Counted from the first letter of the stretch, positions 45,598-58,260 are shown. The stretch: DNA of 64,000 bases from Maratus speciosus (GCA_963932465.1 OZ010789.1:599445968-599509967); one strand, 5' to 3'. Notes: generated by a model from the sequence alone, not told the origin. Made by a program: numbers and translations.

Positions 45598-45721
45598 TTA
45601 GCGTGCATGGATATATATAGGGTGAACCAAAAGTCTTGCCCTGATTATAAATATTTATTGTGCTCAAGCTATTATAATTAGACATATGTTTGTTTGGATA
45701 CATTGTAAGTACTGTTATATA

Positions 45722-48420
45722 TCTATATATATAAAAGAAAGTCTGGATTTTGTATTAATCACCGCGCAGCCCAAACTACTGAACCTAAAATCTGGAAATT
45801 TTGTGTAAAAATACTTCTTATGACATAGAGTGCCGCTAAGAAAGGATTTTCTCAAACTCCACACCTAAGGGGGGTAAAAAATAGAACGAATTATAAAAAA
45901 ATTTCTTAAAAATCTAATTTTACAGTTATTTTTCAACTGATAACATATTTTAATGTATTTTTGTATGCTGAATCGAATGATACTAACCAAATTCTTTTAA
46001 GTCTAATAGTTCATGAGATATTTCATATTTTTCTAATTTGGCGCCAAAACCTCAAATTTTCAAGTTATAATTTCTAAAAACTCTTTTTATTTATTCTGTT
46101 ACTATAGCAAGTGAATAAATTCAAAATGAATATTTTCTTAATCAGTTCTCTTGGTTTAATAATTAAAACAACTATGTCAGTTAGGAAAAAAAAATACAAA
46201 CGCCTCAAAAACTAAAACTAAAAAAAAAAAAAAAAAAAACTGTCGTACTTTTTCGTTCTACCAACATGCCAAGATGTATGGTACGGCGCCATTTATTTCA
46301 ACCCTAACTGTGCAAACGATTTTTAGTGAAAACTGCGCCAAATATTAACACTTGCCATTTATTGAACGTGAATATTTTTTATGAGTATTATTCCATCGTA
46401 ATCCCGTAAAACTTTTTAATTTGTTATTTTTTGAATAGAAAACATTTATTATTAATTATAACTTATTTATTACTGATTACTGACGTAGATTTTACTATTT
46501 GGCAGTTATCTGATGAGGAGGAAGCTACAATAAAATTATTTTAGAAGTTAGGAATTATACATATAAAAATGTTTGTTCAAAAAACCATGAATGGCTTCAT
46601 TCAAAGAATGAAATGTTTACTGTAGTGTGAAAAATACGTATAAAAAACTGGTGTGTTAAAGCTTGTAATTTTCAAAAGTTATATTTTTTAAATGCTCATT
46701 TTTTTATCAACAAAATTATTTTTTTCAAATGTTTCATTTCATTTTATAGACAATGACATTATTTATATTTCGCCTGCGTAAAGTACAAGATACTCTTTGA
46801 TGTTGAAATAAAATTTTTTGGTTTAAGGTATTTTTCTTCTTATTATTTTTTCTTTTCATTATTTTAAACGAAATTAGTTAGACATATATTTTAAATGTGT
46901 GTATTTTAAAGGAAATGAGCAAAAGGCATGTATGATGATGTCGATAAAACAAGAGTTTTTATTTATTTATTTATTTTTTTTTTTCATGGTTATAATATAG
47001 TGTGACGAAATGTACACCCGCAAGCAGTTTTTTCTGCACGGACTATCCATTGCTATAGTAACGTATATATTTTAAGAAATTAACAATTGTAATCTGGGAA
47101 ACTAGCCGCCGTTGGCGACCACTTTGGTCTCCCTTAAAATTTATGTTTGTGAAAGCATGCTAAGCATTGTATCGTGTTACTTTTATTCATAATTTAATTT
47201 ACTTGAACGTTGAACTCCCCTAAATATAATTAATGTAATCCCTTAAGCTAATATTAGTTTTTGTTGCATTAAAATATCTCAATTTGTTGATTTTCTGTAA
47301 ACAAATAAACCCTATTGGTTTACAATGGAAATCTATGGGAATTTGAAGAAATATTAGAGATATCGATAAGTTGGCGTCACTTTTGGCGATATATCTCCAA
47401 TGTAGCGACAAACTTGACGGCATCTGGTGACAAAACAGGGGCCTCTTATGGTAACCCCCGCCCCCCCTTATAGGTATGGAGATGCATTAAATGCTGTTCA
47501 ATTACTAGAAAATTAAGATACAAAAAGAGATAAACATGGAAGTCAAAATAATAAGAAAACAATGGTTGTTTTAAAATTGTTTTATAACTATTCAATGTTT
47601 ATATTAAAAATCACACACTATTTTTTGACCGAAATTCATGGTTTTTTTTTTATTTATTTCCGTTACGGTACGTTAATCTAACGTGGGCTTAGAACACGAT
47701 TATGACTAATTCACTGCTTTTTCTGATGCTTGGTAAAAAACGCAAGCAAATGAATTTATTAAATGATATATAATTTTTACTCTGTTTGTTTTTAAAGTAA
47801 GGACAGCAGGAAAGAAAAAATGAAACATTATGTAATCTTTTTTTAGGATTTCTAAATGTATTACTTAGCATATAATCCTAAATTAATTAATTAATAATTG
47901 ATAAAAATATACATTTTTAAAAATATTACATTCTTCATTTTTAATTTATTTTCATATTTTTTATTTTAAAATGTTTCATTGTTGCAGTTTTAATCATTTG
48001 GCATATTTTGGCGAGTGTTCATTGGCGCATAATTAAATCTATTGTTGTTCCAACTCGCATAAAATTGTACGAGGTACAGAAAATATTTGGTGAGTTATCA
48101 CCTGAGATAGGCTAACAGTAAAATGCCTTAAAATTAAGGTATTAATTTATAATTATTTTTTCTAATATTAAAGAGTTGCATTGTCATTACTGACCTATAA
48201 ACACACCTGTAAATATAATGTTTATAATTCTAACATACCAAGAAGTGAGTTAAAAATCAATTAGTGATTGCAAAAATCCATCTTTACATATAAAAACTAG
48301 GTTGACTTAAATAAAAAAAAGGTGCAAAATTAGAATTACTGATTGAGAAATAGTAAAAAAGACAGGTAATCGACCAAAATAGGAAGAATTTACCGTAGCG
48401 AAGCGCCGGTACTCAGCTAG
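45722..48420 (+). mobile_element. Helitron B, non-autonomous
   Basis: 5' end TCTATATATATAAAAGAAAG after A, a common Helitron start. 3' end 'gtagcgaagcgccggtactc' then CTAG before T (48421). No Rep/helicase frame. A second, opposite-strand Helitron fragment (W1) lies inside. A related 3' half flanks Tc1-1 at 21-23 kb. Confidence 0.7.
47102..47480 (-). mobile_element. Helitron W fragment W1
   Basis: On the minus strand it ends '...ggtcgccaacggcgg' and CTAG, followed by T. The interior repeats 'ttggcga'. Matches 63587-64000. Confidence 0.55.

Positions 48421-48449
<29 letters not shown>
48421..48449. repeat. (TA)n microsatellite
   Basis: Follows the 3' end of Helitron B directly; shorter TA runs also lie on the left side of the insertion. 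Confidence 0.8.
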
Positions 48450-48452
<3 letters not shown>

Positions 48453-48463
48453 GACCACGTACC

Positions 48464-48775
48464 TCAGTAAATTTCAACGTGTCCGTCCTTGGTAGCTCAG
48501 AGAATATCTAAGCGGTATTCTAGTTTTCGCTAAGTGTTGTTTAACATGTCTTCTGTTACAGTCCACACAGTAGTTTGTATCCTAGTCTTCAGTACTTCGA
48601 TGTCTGAAATTGGTGTAGCAAAGACTTTGTCTTTGATATAGCCCCAAAAGAAAAAAATCCAGAGGATTAGTAACTGGAGAGCGCGGAGGCCAGGGTGTTG
48701 GTCCATCCCTTCCAATCCACCGATCCGGAAAGATGCTTCCTCTATTGCAGAAACAAACTACTAAACTGATCTATC
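48464..48775 (-). pseudogene. mariner-type transposase, C-terminal fragment
   Basis: The minus strand reads RWIGRDGPTPWPPRSP, NPLDFF, then in another frame WGYIKDKVFATPISDIEVLK and TEDMLNNT, ending in TGA at 48464. The '(W)PPRSPxxNPLDFFxWGYxKDxV' pattern is the end of the catalytic domain in mariner-like transposases, with Asp as the third acidic residue. A 1-base slip in the T-run after NPLD breaks the frame. The N-terminal two thirds are absent. Confidence 0.8.
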
Positions 48776-48853
48776 CAACGATAGAACAAGTTACATTATT
48801 ATACAAAGGGTTAATTTGTAATGAATTATTATAAGACTTTTGGTTCGCCCTGT

Positions 48854-49527
48854 ATAATAGGATCTAATAAATAAACAGAGCAAAATCATTAATATCAGGA
48901 GTGGGGAATTTTCAGAAATCCTAATCGCAAAGGATTTCTTTGCATTAAGTAGCTAAACACAACACACAACAAATACTGTTCCGGTGTGTTTTGTCCCTTA
49001 ATATTTATAAACTCCGCTGGGATTTGACTAACAGTGGCGCCAACTTATATAGGCTAAGGGGCAGCGAGCCCACCCAATAATTTGATCTCTCCGCCCACCC
49101 AATTTCAATCGATTTAATTCATAATTTATTTATTTTTAAATATTTAATCGCTGAAATGAAATTTGGTTTTATTAACATTCTCAAAATAGTTTTGTTTGAA
49201 AAATAGTAAGGACATCCATTATACTTACAGGAGCACTGAAAACCCCTTCAGCGGATGTAATAGTTATATTTCTCACGAAATCAAATTTTCTGCCTATTTT
49301 GCCGTCTGTTTTGATGTCTTGAATTCATAAAGCACCTAGGTGAATAAAATGCATGGTTTTCTTGACTTTTAGTTTTTTGCACTTTCAATGATTAGCAATT
49401 CTGATGTTATTTAAAATAAATATTAATGTATTTATAAGGAAAAATTTATAAGAATATAATTTAATTAAATTATTTATAAAATTATAATTAAATTATTATA
49501 ATTTAAAAATTTGCTTAGAAAAAGACA
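48854..49527. other. Unassigned; possible hAT end at 49033
   Basis: 'cagtggcgccaacttatata' at about 49033 looks like a hAT terminus, but no partner or 8-bp duplication was found. The rest is A+T-rich. Confidence 0.3.
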
Positions 49528-50339
49528 TACAGTAGAGCAGTGGCGCAGCCAGAATTCGGTTCTAGGGGGGGGGGGGGGGTTGAGTTTTTTGATAAAGGTG
49601 TTCGCCGGTTATTTGAATCATCGGTTAATATAATCTGTCTTTTTAATGAATCAAATCATAATGCTTTTTAACCCGTAGTTACATTGGTTGTGTTTCATTT
49701 AAACAGCATTTACAGTATTAGAGTTAGAAAACATAAAATGCACCAATGAAATAACCCCAAACTAGGTTAGATTTATAAAAAGTGCTTAAAGATGATGAGG
49801 CAAACTTTAAGAGTTGTAAGTGTACAGTGCAGCAAATAATTTTTGCATAGAAAATAACAGAATTCCAATCCGCTTGTTCAACCAAAAATACACAGGATTT
49901 AATTTCAAGACAATCTCGAATTCTTGCTTGTAACTTTAATAATAATGAAGCCATTTTAACAAAATTTTCAATATACTTACCGTGCTTTTGTCAAATGTAA
50001 CAACATCACGAAAATTGGTGGAATTTATCATCATTTACGTCAAATTAGTGCTCAGTTAGGTAATCCATATTTTGGAATGTAGTTGATATTAAACATGGTA
50101 TTTTATTGTTTTTTTTTATTGTGCACTTCCAGTACTTTACATGACATCGAATTTGTCATTAAGTAACGCAAATCTGTTGAAATTTCGTTAAAACATCTTT
50201 ATTATTGTCAAAGTTCTCTAAAAATATCGGGGTTCAAACTGAAGTCGTACCTGTACTAATATTAATAAAGAAGTAACCTTTTTTTGTAGGGGTTACTTAA
50301 AAAGATTTAAAAAGATAATCGGTCGTGTGCGACCTTAAC

Positions 50340-50960
50340 TCGCATACAAAGGGTTCCATACAAAATATCAGAACTGTTCAAAGATAATATTTATTTGCGT
50401 ACATATAACAATACCACATGCCATAATTTAATTCTACTGGAATGAAAACCAATGAATATTTCTCCCTCTAAAACACAGAATTTGTACAAAGTTTAAACTT
50501 TGTAGAGAACCAACCACGCTTCGGAAAGAGGTTGCAGAGATTCTCACGAAAAGTCACTTGTAAATCATATTTCATGTAATAGTGGACAATTTTAAAGGAA
50601 TAAAAAAAAATACGCTTTATAACGTGAAACTTTTCTATTCATTTTTAAAAATAAAAGCATATTCAGACATATTTATTGAAATGATTTCTAATCGAAAAGT
50701 TTTTTTCCTTATAAATGAATTATAAGCAATTTTTGTCTCAAAATTACATTTAATGTCATTTCTCTGACATTTAATGTCTTGAAATTATTATATGAATTAT
50801 CTTTTTAATATTTGCCTTCAATAATTGAATTCAGTTGGAATAAAAAGTGCTTATCACTATGTTTCAACTTACCTAAAACAAAGATCTTATACAAAGTTTA
50901 AACTTGACACTGTGGCAAGCACGCTTCGAAAGGAGGTCACAAAGTAGCAACACTGTTTTG
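50340..50960 (+). repeat. Diverged duplicated segment inside R3
   Basis: 'tacaaagtttaaactt' followed by '..gcacgcttcg(g/a)aag(a)ggt' occurs at ~50485-50530 and ~50890-50935, preceded in both by 'gaattc/ttctactggaat'-like sequence. This indicates a ~400-bp duplication. Confidence 0.5.
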
Positions 50961-51169
50961 ACCGTACCGTTGTTTTCTACATGGGTTTTTAATTAATATC
51001 TCGGCAAATTACAGACACATTTTTTCGAAAATCATTACCGACAATCCTGGGAAGATTCTACGTCGCTTAGGTACACTCAGTGCCCTCAACTACCCCGCTG
51101 ACCGCCAGAAAAATAAGACGCACGAATGATCTTATAATAATTTCGATTTTACTTTTTAAGCGTAGAGTG

Positions 51170-52678
51170 GAACCTTAATAATAATGGCAAAATGATGGTG
51201 ACTATCTCCGTTTCAACATAAGCTATATTTTACATCGGTAAAACAACGGATAGAAACATGGAATTTGGCATGGCTGTTAATTTAGAGACTTAAATGCATT
51301 CCCTGAGCAGTTTTTAAAAAATTCGAAATTTTAAAGGGTGCAAGAGCAAAAAAAAAAAGCTTTCTAAAATTGCGATTTGTGCGATGCATTCTGTATAGAA
51401 GGTTAGAATCTGGCATGGTGATAACTTTTGGGATGTATAAATGCTCAAGAACGGTTCCTTAAAAAAAAATTCAATTTAAAAAGGATGAAATGAGCGGAAA
51501 ACGGTCAGAAAACGATCTAAGGCTAATGTCAGACGGATCTCTTTTTGCACGCTTTTTACCCGAATGAAAAGAAGGGTTTTGTGTTTCACGCGTATCTGTG
51601 TATGTGGATTTCTTTATACCCTCGAAACATCCCAACGGCTGGATGGATTTTAATGAATGAGGTCTCTATCAATTCGTCTTAACGGCCCAATGGTTATAGG
51701 CTAGGTTTTGTTTTTATAAATTCAAAATGGCGGCCGTAAAATACAAAATGGTGGTAGGCACGAAAGAAATTTTTTACGCACCCTATTGAGTGGCATATCA
51801 TTGGATAGGTCTTTCAAAATGAAGACGATGTTTCATTGACTATTTTACAGTCAGAAGCTCCGTTAACATATTATACAGCCTGGAAGTTATGTAGGTAGGA
51901 TCTCTAGCTTTACTGCAACTCTAACCATCATAGACATCTATATACCTCATCAAAACAGTGCTTATAGATAGGAACTAACAATTAAACACAACTTAAAAGT
52001 CACCACTACAAGTAAATAAAAAAAAATAGGTAAGTAATATAATAATAATAAAAAAAAAATTAAGTCAATTCCTACTTAGGTCAATAAGAGAATTTTTTTC
52101 TCACATTCTTTTTTCCTCTTGAGTGGCGCTTAATATGCCTTGATCAAGAAGAGTACTCTCTCCGTCTTAAAATACCTTGATCAAGAAGAGGGCTCTCTCG
52201 ATTATTGAAAATTAATGAATTTATATTAAAAAAAAACTTGATTAACATCAAGTGTCATCTACTACAAGTTTAAAAAATTTTATTAGAGCTTGATTGGATG
52301 AATAATAAGTATTTTATTAACGATTGAAAATTTGAACAAGATATATATAGCTAGAGTGTGAGCTAATAGTAGGAATTGAAAAAAATAGTTTCACATTGAT
52401 GAGAAATAATTAATTAGTTCGCTTTTTACGCAGTCGGGTTTTTTGATTTTTTATATTTAATTGTTTATTTACTTGCGTATTATCCCTACACAATGCTAGC
52501 AGCATTATATAGCCTTAATTATGATTTATTAGGAATTGTTCGAGCTAGATACATTAAGTTTGGCATGGCTGTTACTCTAGAAACGTAAATAATCACTAAG
52601 AACAGTTTTCCAAAAAAATTCGAAATTAAAATAATGCAAGAGCAAAAAAAGTTCTAAAACTGCGGTTTGTGCGATGTA
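51170..52678 (+). repeat. Helitron S-like repeats inside R3
   Basis: Modules with 'catggaatttggcatggctgt', 'cgaaatt(tt)aaa..gcaagagcaaaaaaa' and 'gcgatttgtgcgatg' occur twice (51240-51400, 52550-52678) and resemble 15420-15600. Sequence continues right of the palindrome at 54095. Confidence 0.5.
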
Positions 52679-54092
52679 CACTATATGGCCAAAGGTGACC
52701 GGTCACTTGCGATTTTTGACGTTTTGTTAAATATCTATAAAAATGCATGAGGAATTAACATGAAACTGCAGGTGTGTAAACAGTATAGTATAGTATAGGT
52801 CATATATTTCCGCTAAGATTTTTTTTCCCCGAAACCCCATAGGGGACAGTCAACAAATTGAAAAGGAACTAATATCTTTTGGATAACCCTGTAAAAACTA
52901 ATGTAGCAAAAACCTTCAAACTCGAGATTATTAATAAATGGCTTATTGTAATATACTGTGTTCATTTTTATGAGGTATGTATACTCGTAGAGAAATTAAG
53001 GTTTTTATAAAAACAATCTCATATTTCGCCAAGTTTTTTGCTTATAATTTGCAGAGTTCCTAATATAAAAAAAAAAGTTCTTTTCAGAAAATATGACAAA
53101 AAACATTGTACATAATACTCTGCAATCAGAATTAAAAACTAATAAAAATTAGATGACAAAATGAGGAGGTTTATTAAAAAATGTTTCACTGCGCATGCGC
53201 GAATGCAATCAAAATATAATGTACATAATGTATTAGCTAATTATATAGAGTAAGTTTTGTGATAGTCTCAAAATCATAGAATGAAAATTCTGAAAATTAT
53301 CGTCGATAGAATAAGCTCGAAATCCGTTGTTCCCAAAAAGATGAGGGGTTGTATCAAATATCTCTTGATTAGTGCCAAGATAGCGTGCACAATATTGCAC
53401 GTACTACTATATTTGGATACAACCCCTCATCTTTTTGCTTCCTTTTGGGAACAACGGATTTCGAGCTTATTCTATTGATGATAATTTTCAGAATTTTCAA
53501 GCTATGATTTTGAGACTTTCACAAAACTTGCTATATAATTAGCTAATACATTATGCATATTATATTTTGATTTAATTCGCGCATGCGCAGTGAAACATTT
53601 TAGTAAACCTACTCATTTTACATTCAATTTTTATTATTTTTAATTCTGATTGCAGGGTATTATGTACAATGCTGTTTGTCATATTTTCTGAAAAGAACTT
53701 TTTTTTATAATAAGAACTCTACACATTATAAGCAAAAAACTTGTTGAAGTTTGGGACTGTTTTTATAAAAACCTTAATTTCTCTACGAGTATACATGCTA
53801 TCCTCATAAAAATGAACACAGTATATTACAATAAGCCACTTATTAATAATCTCGAGTTTGAACGCTTTTGGTACATTAGTTTTTACAGGGTTATCCAAAA
53901 GATATTCGTTCTTTTTCAATTTGTTGACGGTCCCCTATGGGGTTTCGGGAAAAAAAATCTTCGCGGAAATATATGACCTATACTATACTATTTACGCACC
54001 TGCAGTTTCAGGTTAATTACGCATGTATTTTTTTAGATATTTAACAAAACGTCTAAAATTGCAAGTGACCGGTCACCTTCGGCCATATGGTG
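52679..54092. mobile_element. 1.4-kb TA-flanked palindromic element
   Basis: Ends CACTATATGGCCAAAGGTGA and, inverted, CACCATATGGCCGAAGGTGA, with TA on both sides (52677-52678, 54093-54094). Pairing continues through both ~700-bp arms to the centre near 53385-53400 (gtgcacaatattgcac). Examples are 'ttcactgcgcatgcgcg' with 'cgcgcatgcgcagtgaa', and 'gatgaggggttgtatc' with 'gatacaacccctcatc'. The only frames (53281-53478, 53719-53919) lie inside the palindrome and look like chance. The TA target and terminal sequence suggest Tc1/mariner mobilisation. Confidence 0.85.
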
Positions 54093-55589
54093 TAGTTGGT
54101 ATAAAAGCTTGGTTTTTGGCATGGTGGTTACTTTTAAGGTATAATGAGAATGAGAATAATAAAAAATAATGAGAGTATTCCATAATATATTCAAGTAACC
54201 GTTTTCTATAATAGCGAGTGACTATAAAGCTAAAACTGCAGGTTTTCAAAATGTGCTTATTAATTTAAATTAATGCATGATTAGCATAAAATTGTGTATA
54301 ATTATATTTTATACAGTCTAAGAAAATATTTTACATTTAACCCCTCTCTTTTCAAAATTCATACTCACAGACATATTATCTATAACTCAATGAAATTACA
54401 ATAAATGCTTTTTTCCTACGTGACACGGGTGTCAATGCTTTTCCGAGAGCAAGTTGTTGTACTCGTTGCTACATTACTAATGGAATACATTCTTTAAATT
54501 TGTGTACTACTCCTATGGAACAAATGGTTCGAAAGACACACTGATTGTGATAATTTGTTCAATCACAATCAAAAACAGCTTTTTACAACTTTATAGTTAC
54601 TAATTTAATTCTTATTTTACAAAGATTTTTACTTGGGTCGTAAAAAGCTTGGTCTTAGATATAATTGGGAGCAAAAAACGGAAAACAGGGCGTTTGAAAC
54701 TGAAAGAGATCTGCAAAGTGTATGTTTCACGTTTTTTCTGAAATTCGATGGTCTATTATTGTTTCGAACATGGAACAAAGACAGAAGTGAAATTAAGAAA
54801 TGGCCCATTGTATAATACTTAAACTCAAAACGTCTCTGTGGCAGGAAATGACCATTCTTTTAGCATAAGACGTCTCGAAAAAGTGACTTAGTCCAAATAA
54901 CCAATTTTCACAAAACCAATGCATTTAATATGCGCTTTCACAGTTTTAAGTAGAATTTTCGCCGTTTAATTGAATCACTTTGTTGAATAGAGTTTGATTT
55001 CTCAAAACAGCGGATTTCGAAAAACGCCAAAACGTTTAAATATCAATTTTGGTTTTGATTCATATAAGAGGCAATTATAGTAATTTTTCTTAGCTCTGGG
55101 GGGTGTTTTAACCCCCAAACCCCTCCCGTGGCTGCGCCACTGCAGTAGAGTCTCGAAAATCCGAGTCTCAGGAGTTCGAGGTTCCGCTTAATTCGAGGAG
55201 TCAAAAATAAAAATAAAAATTTCTATTTTTTTTCTTTACCCGAAAGAATGCATGAGAGACATTGTTTACTGGATAGCTGATTCTTGGAAAGAAATTCAAT
55301 CTACAACATAAATAATAAATCGTGTTTGAAATTTTTACCTATAGTGGTAACATCCACTGAGAATTTTAATGATGACGATTATGAAAACATTGTTTTGAAA
55401 GACTTAGGTGAAGGAAGTACCTGTCTGTGAAAATTGTAATGCAGATGACGTTAAAAATTGCTAAACAGTGATGAAATGGTGGAAATAATTGAATCGACAA
55501 TTGTAGTAATGACAGAAGATGAGGAGAAATGTAATGATTGAGTAGGAAATGACTCTCTGCTATTTGAAAAATACTCTCTCATAGTGAAG

Positions 55590-55705
55590 GTTCTGCATCT
55601 TTAGAACTGGCTTTAAAATATGTAAAACAGAAAAATGAAGCTATTCCTGCTAACGTTATTCATTTTAAGCATTGGCAAGATATTGCATCTAAAACGAGAA
55701 ATTGA
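55590..55705 (+). pseudogene. Tigger-2 transposase C-terminal remnant
   Basis: Reads HSEGSASLELALKYVKQKNE, then ANVIHFKHWQDIASKTRN and stop. The 'LE(L/T)AL.Y(V)..Q.E' followed by '..W.DIA.K' arrangement is a known tail of pogo/Tigger transposases. Upstream pieces from ~55360 are acidic but interrupted by stops. Confidence 0.65.
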
Positions 55706-55896
55706 ATTTTTTTTTTAATTTGTAAAGTATCCTGTATATCATTACAAAAGGAATAAAGGTATATACATTCGTCGTCATCCTAATTGAGTAAAATTATAAT
55801 TGGTAAGAATTATTTACTTTTTCCGAAAATCCGAGTTTTTAGTAATCCGAGGAGGTGTCAACCCCAATTACCTCGGATTTTCGATACTCTACTGTA

Positions 55897-56852
55897 ATTT
55901 AATTTCGAATTATCATCTTCAGTCATTCGCCCCTCCTCTTTCTCTCTTTACACACATTCACACTAAGGGAAAATAATTATAGGTAGTATTATTTTACTCA
56001 AAAATTTTTGAAAAGTTGGCGCTACTGCCGACTAATATGTAAATATTCACAAAAAATAAAGAAGTACTGGAGTTGCCTTCCTGTGAGCTTCGGTGTAAAT
56101 TAAGCACCGCGTTGAGCTAAAAAGGTTATTAGTAAAAATATTTTATAAACACGAACAACAAGCAACTTTTGAGCATAACACTACCCCAAGTAAAAATGAT
56201 AGATGCGGTTGCATTATTGCCATTCGGACACCATTGGAACAAAAACCGTTGTTTCTACACTTGCCAGCGCTAGTGTAGATGGTTAGGAAAGGAAAAAATA
56301 ACTTAGGCTTTGGTTCTTCCGAACTAACTAGGCACTTTTATTATTATTATTTTTTTTTTTATGAGGCCTTGCAGTTGTTATTTTCACAACACAGTAAATA
56401 AAATGGCAATTATTTTTTATTAATTGCCGGTGCAATCTTTCTGTGTTTCTTGACAAGAAAGATTTTGAAATCAAATCAAAACCCATACTACGTAAAAGTT
56501 GTTATCATCAAAACAGTAAATAAAATGGTAGCAACAAATTTATTTAAAATTTTTAACAGTCCAGTTTCTAAAAATTTGCCTTAAATTTTTCTTATCAAAT
56601 TCGACTGAAAAAAAAATGTTGTCCTTGGTAATGTGGCTTTAGTAATGCATTAAATAGATGGTAGAAACGACTTTAACTGAAATTTATTTGTACCAGCAGC
56701 GAAAGCAAAAGAGAACAAACACCCCCATATACTTTAATCACAAAATTTTTTCAGAAAAAACGAAATATTCGACTAAAAATTATGTTTCTTTCAATTTATG
56801 TTAAAAAATAAGCTTGGGGATTCGTCTTCGTACACTGAAATTGTATTAAATA
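55897..56852. other. Unassigned spacer
   Basis: Nothing recognised. Confidence 0.3.
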
Positions 56853-57653
56853 CAGTGAAATCTCTCTAAGGAGACCACCCATTAAATCATAAAAATTTGG
56901 TTTTTCGGAGAGGTGGTCTCTGAGTAGAGGTGATAAGTAAAGCAAAGTTTCATGAAATACATACTACAAAGATATATATATAGTATATATATTATAGAAT
57001 TAGTTTATTATATTTCATATCTATACAGTTTTTAAGAAGGAATTAATTGTAGTTTGCTTTCATTTTAACAATTTTTGTTCCTAAACATTCTTTGATATCT
57101 TTAAGCAAATTACTTATTTTAGTATAATCTCTGACAGGTATCGAACTTTCTATCAATATATTGATTTCAACAAGTGTTTCTTGATATGAAATAGAAGCTT
57201 TAACTGGGGAAGCTCGTCGTCTGAATCAGAATGAGATCCTAAAATAGATTTTTTAAAATCTCGATCTTAGAATCATTCATTTTTATAAATGATTGCAGAA
57301 TTTATTTTTTAATAAAAAATTAAAGTCTAATCTTTCTCGAGATTTTCTATAATACGATTCTCCCAGTCTTTAGAGATGACCTTATTTTGCCAGGTCTAAA
57401 GAAGTAGACTTAGCTGAGCATGTTCTCCGGAGAAAAGTGGAATTTTGAGATTTCCCCATGCAAAGGAAAGTAATCCTACTCTTCGACTGAAAAGTTGAAA
57501 AGTGGTCTTTCAGGGAGGGAAATGGGAACTAGTGGTCCTTTAATGGAGGAAAATTAGCATTGAGTCCATAGCCAAAAATTATAGACCATAAATAAGCGGT
57601 CTTTATGAGAAATGGTCTCTTTATAGAGGTGGTCTTACAGGAAGGTTTTACTG
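56853..57653 (-). mobile_element. Tigger-like element Tigger-5
   Basis: Ends CAGTGAAATCTCTCTAAGGA and, inverted, CAGTAAAACCTTCCTGTAAG, with TA on both sides (56851-56852, 57654-57655). On the minus strand about 57225-57055 reads VKASISYQETLVEINILIES and continues to KECLGTKIVKMKANYN and stop, a transposase C-terminal remnant. Confidence 0.75.
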
Positions 57654-57655
57654 TA

Positions 57656-57755
57656 CTGTAATTTTCAATACATTATTGACTCATCATGACAGCATATTTG
57701 TTTTTTTCATCAAACTTCACCTTTCGGTACCAAATGGTAGTTTCTTAAAGCACAA

Positions 57756-57790
<35 letters not shown>

Positions 57791-58260
57791 AAATGTTTGG
57801 AATAATTAGTTGTAATTTTAGATTCGCATATTTGAAGCTTCTGGAAATGGATTTTTGTTTAAAAAGGTCTTACGTTACAATTCATATTTTTTTTTTTTTT
57901 CGAAAATGTGTATAGTATCTTGAAATTCGCAAAAATCTGAAATAATTCGTACAATGTAAAATAAAAATGTACAGCCCTGGGAAAAAAAAGTAGACACCCC
58001 CTACTAACTATGCATCTAATTATAATAGAATAAAGTTAGGTACTGGTACCAAACGATTGAAAATAAAGTCTACTTTTAAATGATGCATATAAATTTGGTT
58101 AGGAGGCCATCTACAAATCCAAACCAGACCAAACTTTGTTTTTTTCAATGCAATACCCAATTTTGACACTATATTTTAACTGTTCGGTTCAAACTAATTC
58201 TAATGTGGTAATTTTTTGTGTGGTTATAATTTTATTTATAACCACATTGTGGTTATAATA
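57656..58260. other. Spacer with possible Tc1-type end
   Basis: 'TACAGCCCTGGGAAAAAAAA' at 57970-57990 followed by 'gtagacacccc' looks like a Tc1-type terminus, but no partner was found. A CA microsatellite and A-run lie at 57756-57793. Confidence 0.35.

Larger units (their letters stand above)
45618..48853 (-). mobile_element. mariner-like element K, split by Helitron B
   Basis: Ends AGGGTGAACCAAAAGTCTTG (45619) and, inverted, ACAGGGCGAACCAAAAGTCT (ending ~48853). The right part holds a transposase fragment on the minus strand. Helitron B occupies 45722-48420. Most of the transposase gene is missing. Confidence 0.7.
49538..55142. mobile_element. hAT-type element R3, 5.6 kb
   Basis: Ends CAGTGGCGCAGCCAG and, inverted, CAGTGGCGCAGCCACGGG. 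It is flanked by a perfect 8-bp duplication CAGTAGAG (49530-49537, 55143-55150). A G-run follows the left end (49566-49580) and a C/G-rich stretch precedes the right end. I see no hAT transposase; the interior contains Helitron S-like repeats and a 1.4-kb palindrome. The short frames at 49724-49954 (minus) and 54633-54815 (plus) are unrecognised. Confidence 0.85.
49530..55894 (+). mobile_element. Tigger-like element Tigger-2, split by hAT R3
   Basis: TA (49528-49529), CAGTAGAG, then the hAT insertion, then the remainder from 55151 to the inverted end CTCGGATTTTCGATACTCTACTG and TA (55895-55896). The hAT landed after the first eight bases of the element, and those eight bases became its target duplication. 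Without the insertion the element is ~750 bp and includes a transposase C-terminal remnant. Confidence 0.85.

Noticed and set aside
49724..49954. 76-codon minus-strand frame inside hAT R3 as a possible transposase piece
   Set aside because: I do not see hAT domain motifs; origin left open.
53281..53919. Short frames at 53281-53478 (+) and 53719-53919 (-)
   Set aside because: Both lie within the arms of the 1.4-kb palindrome; neither has a motif and the arms explain the sequence.
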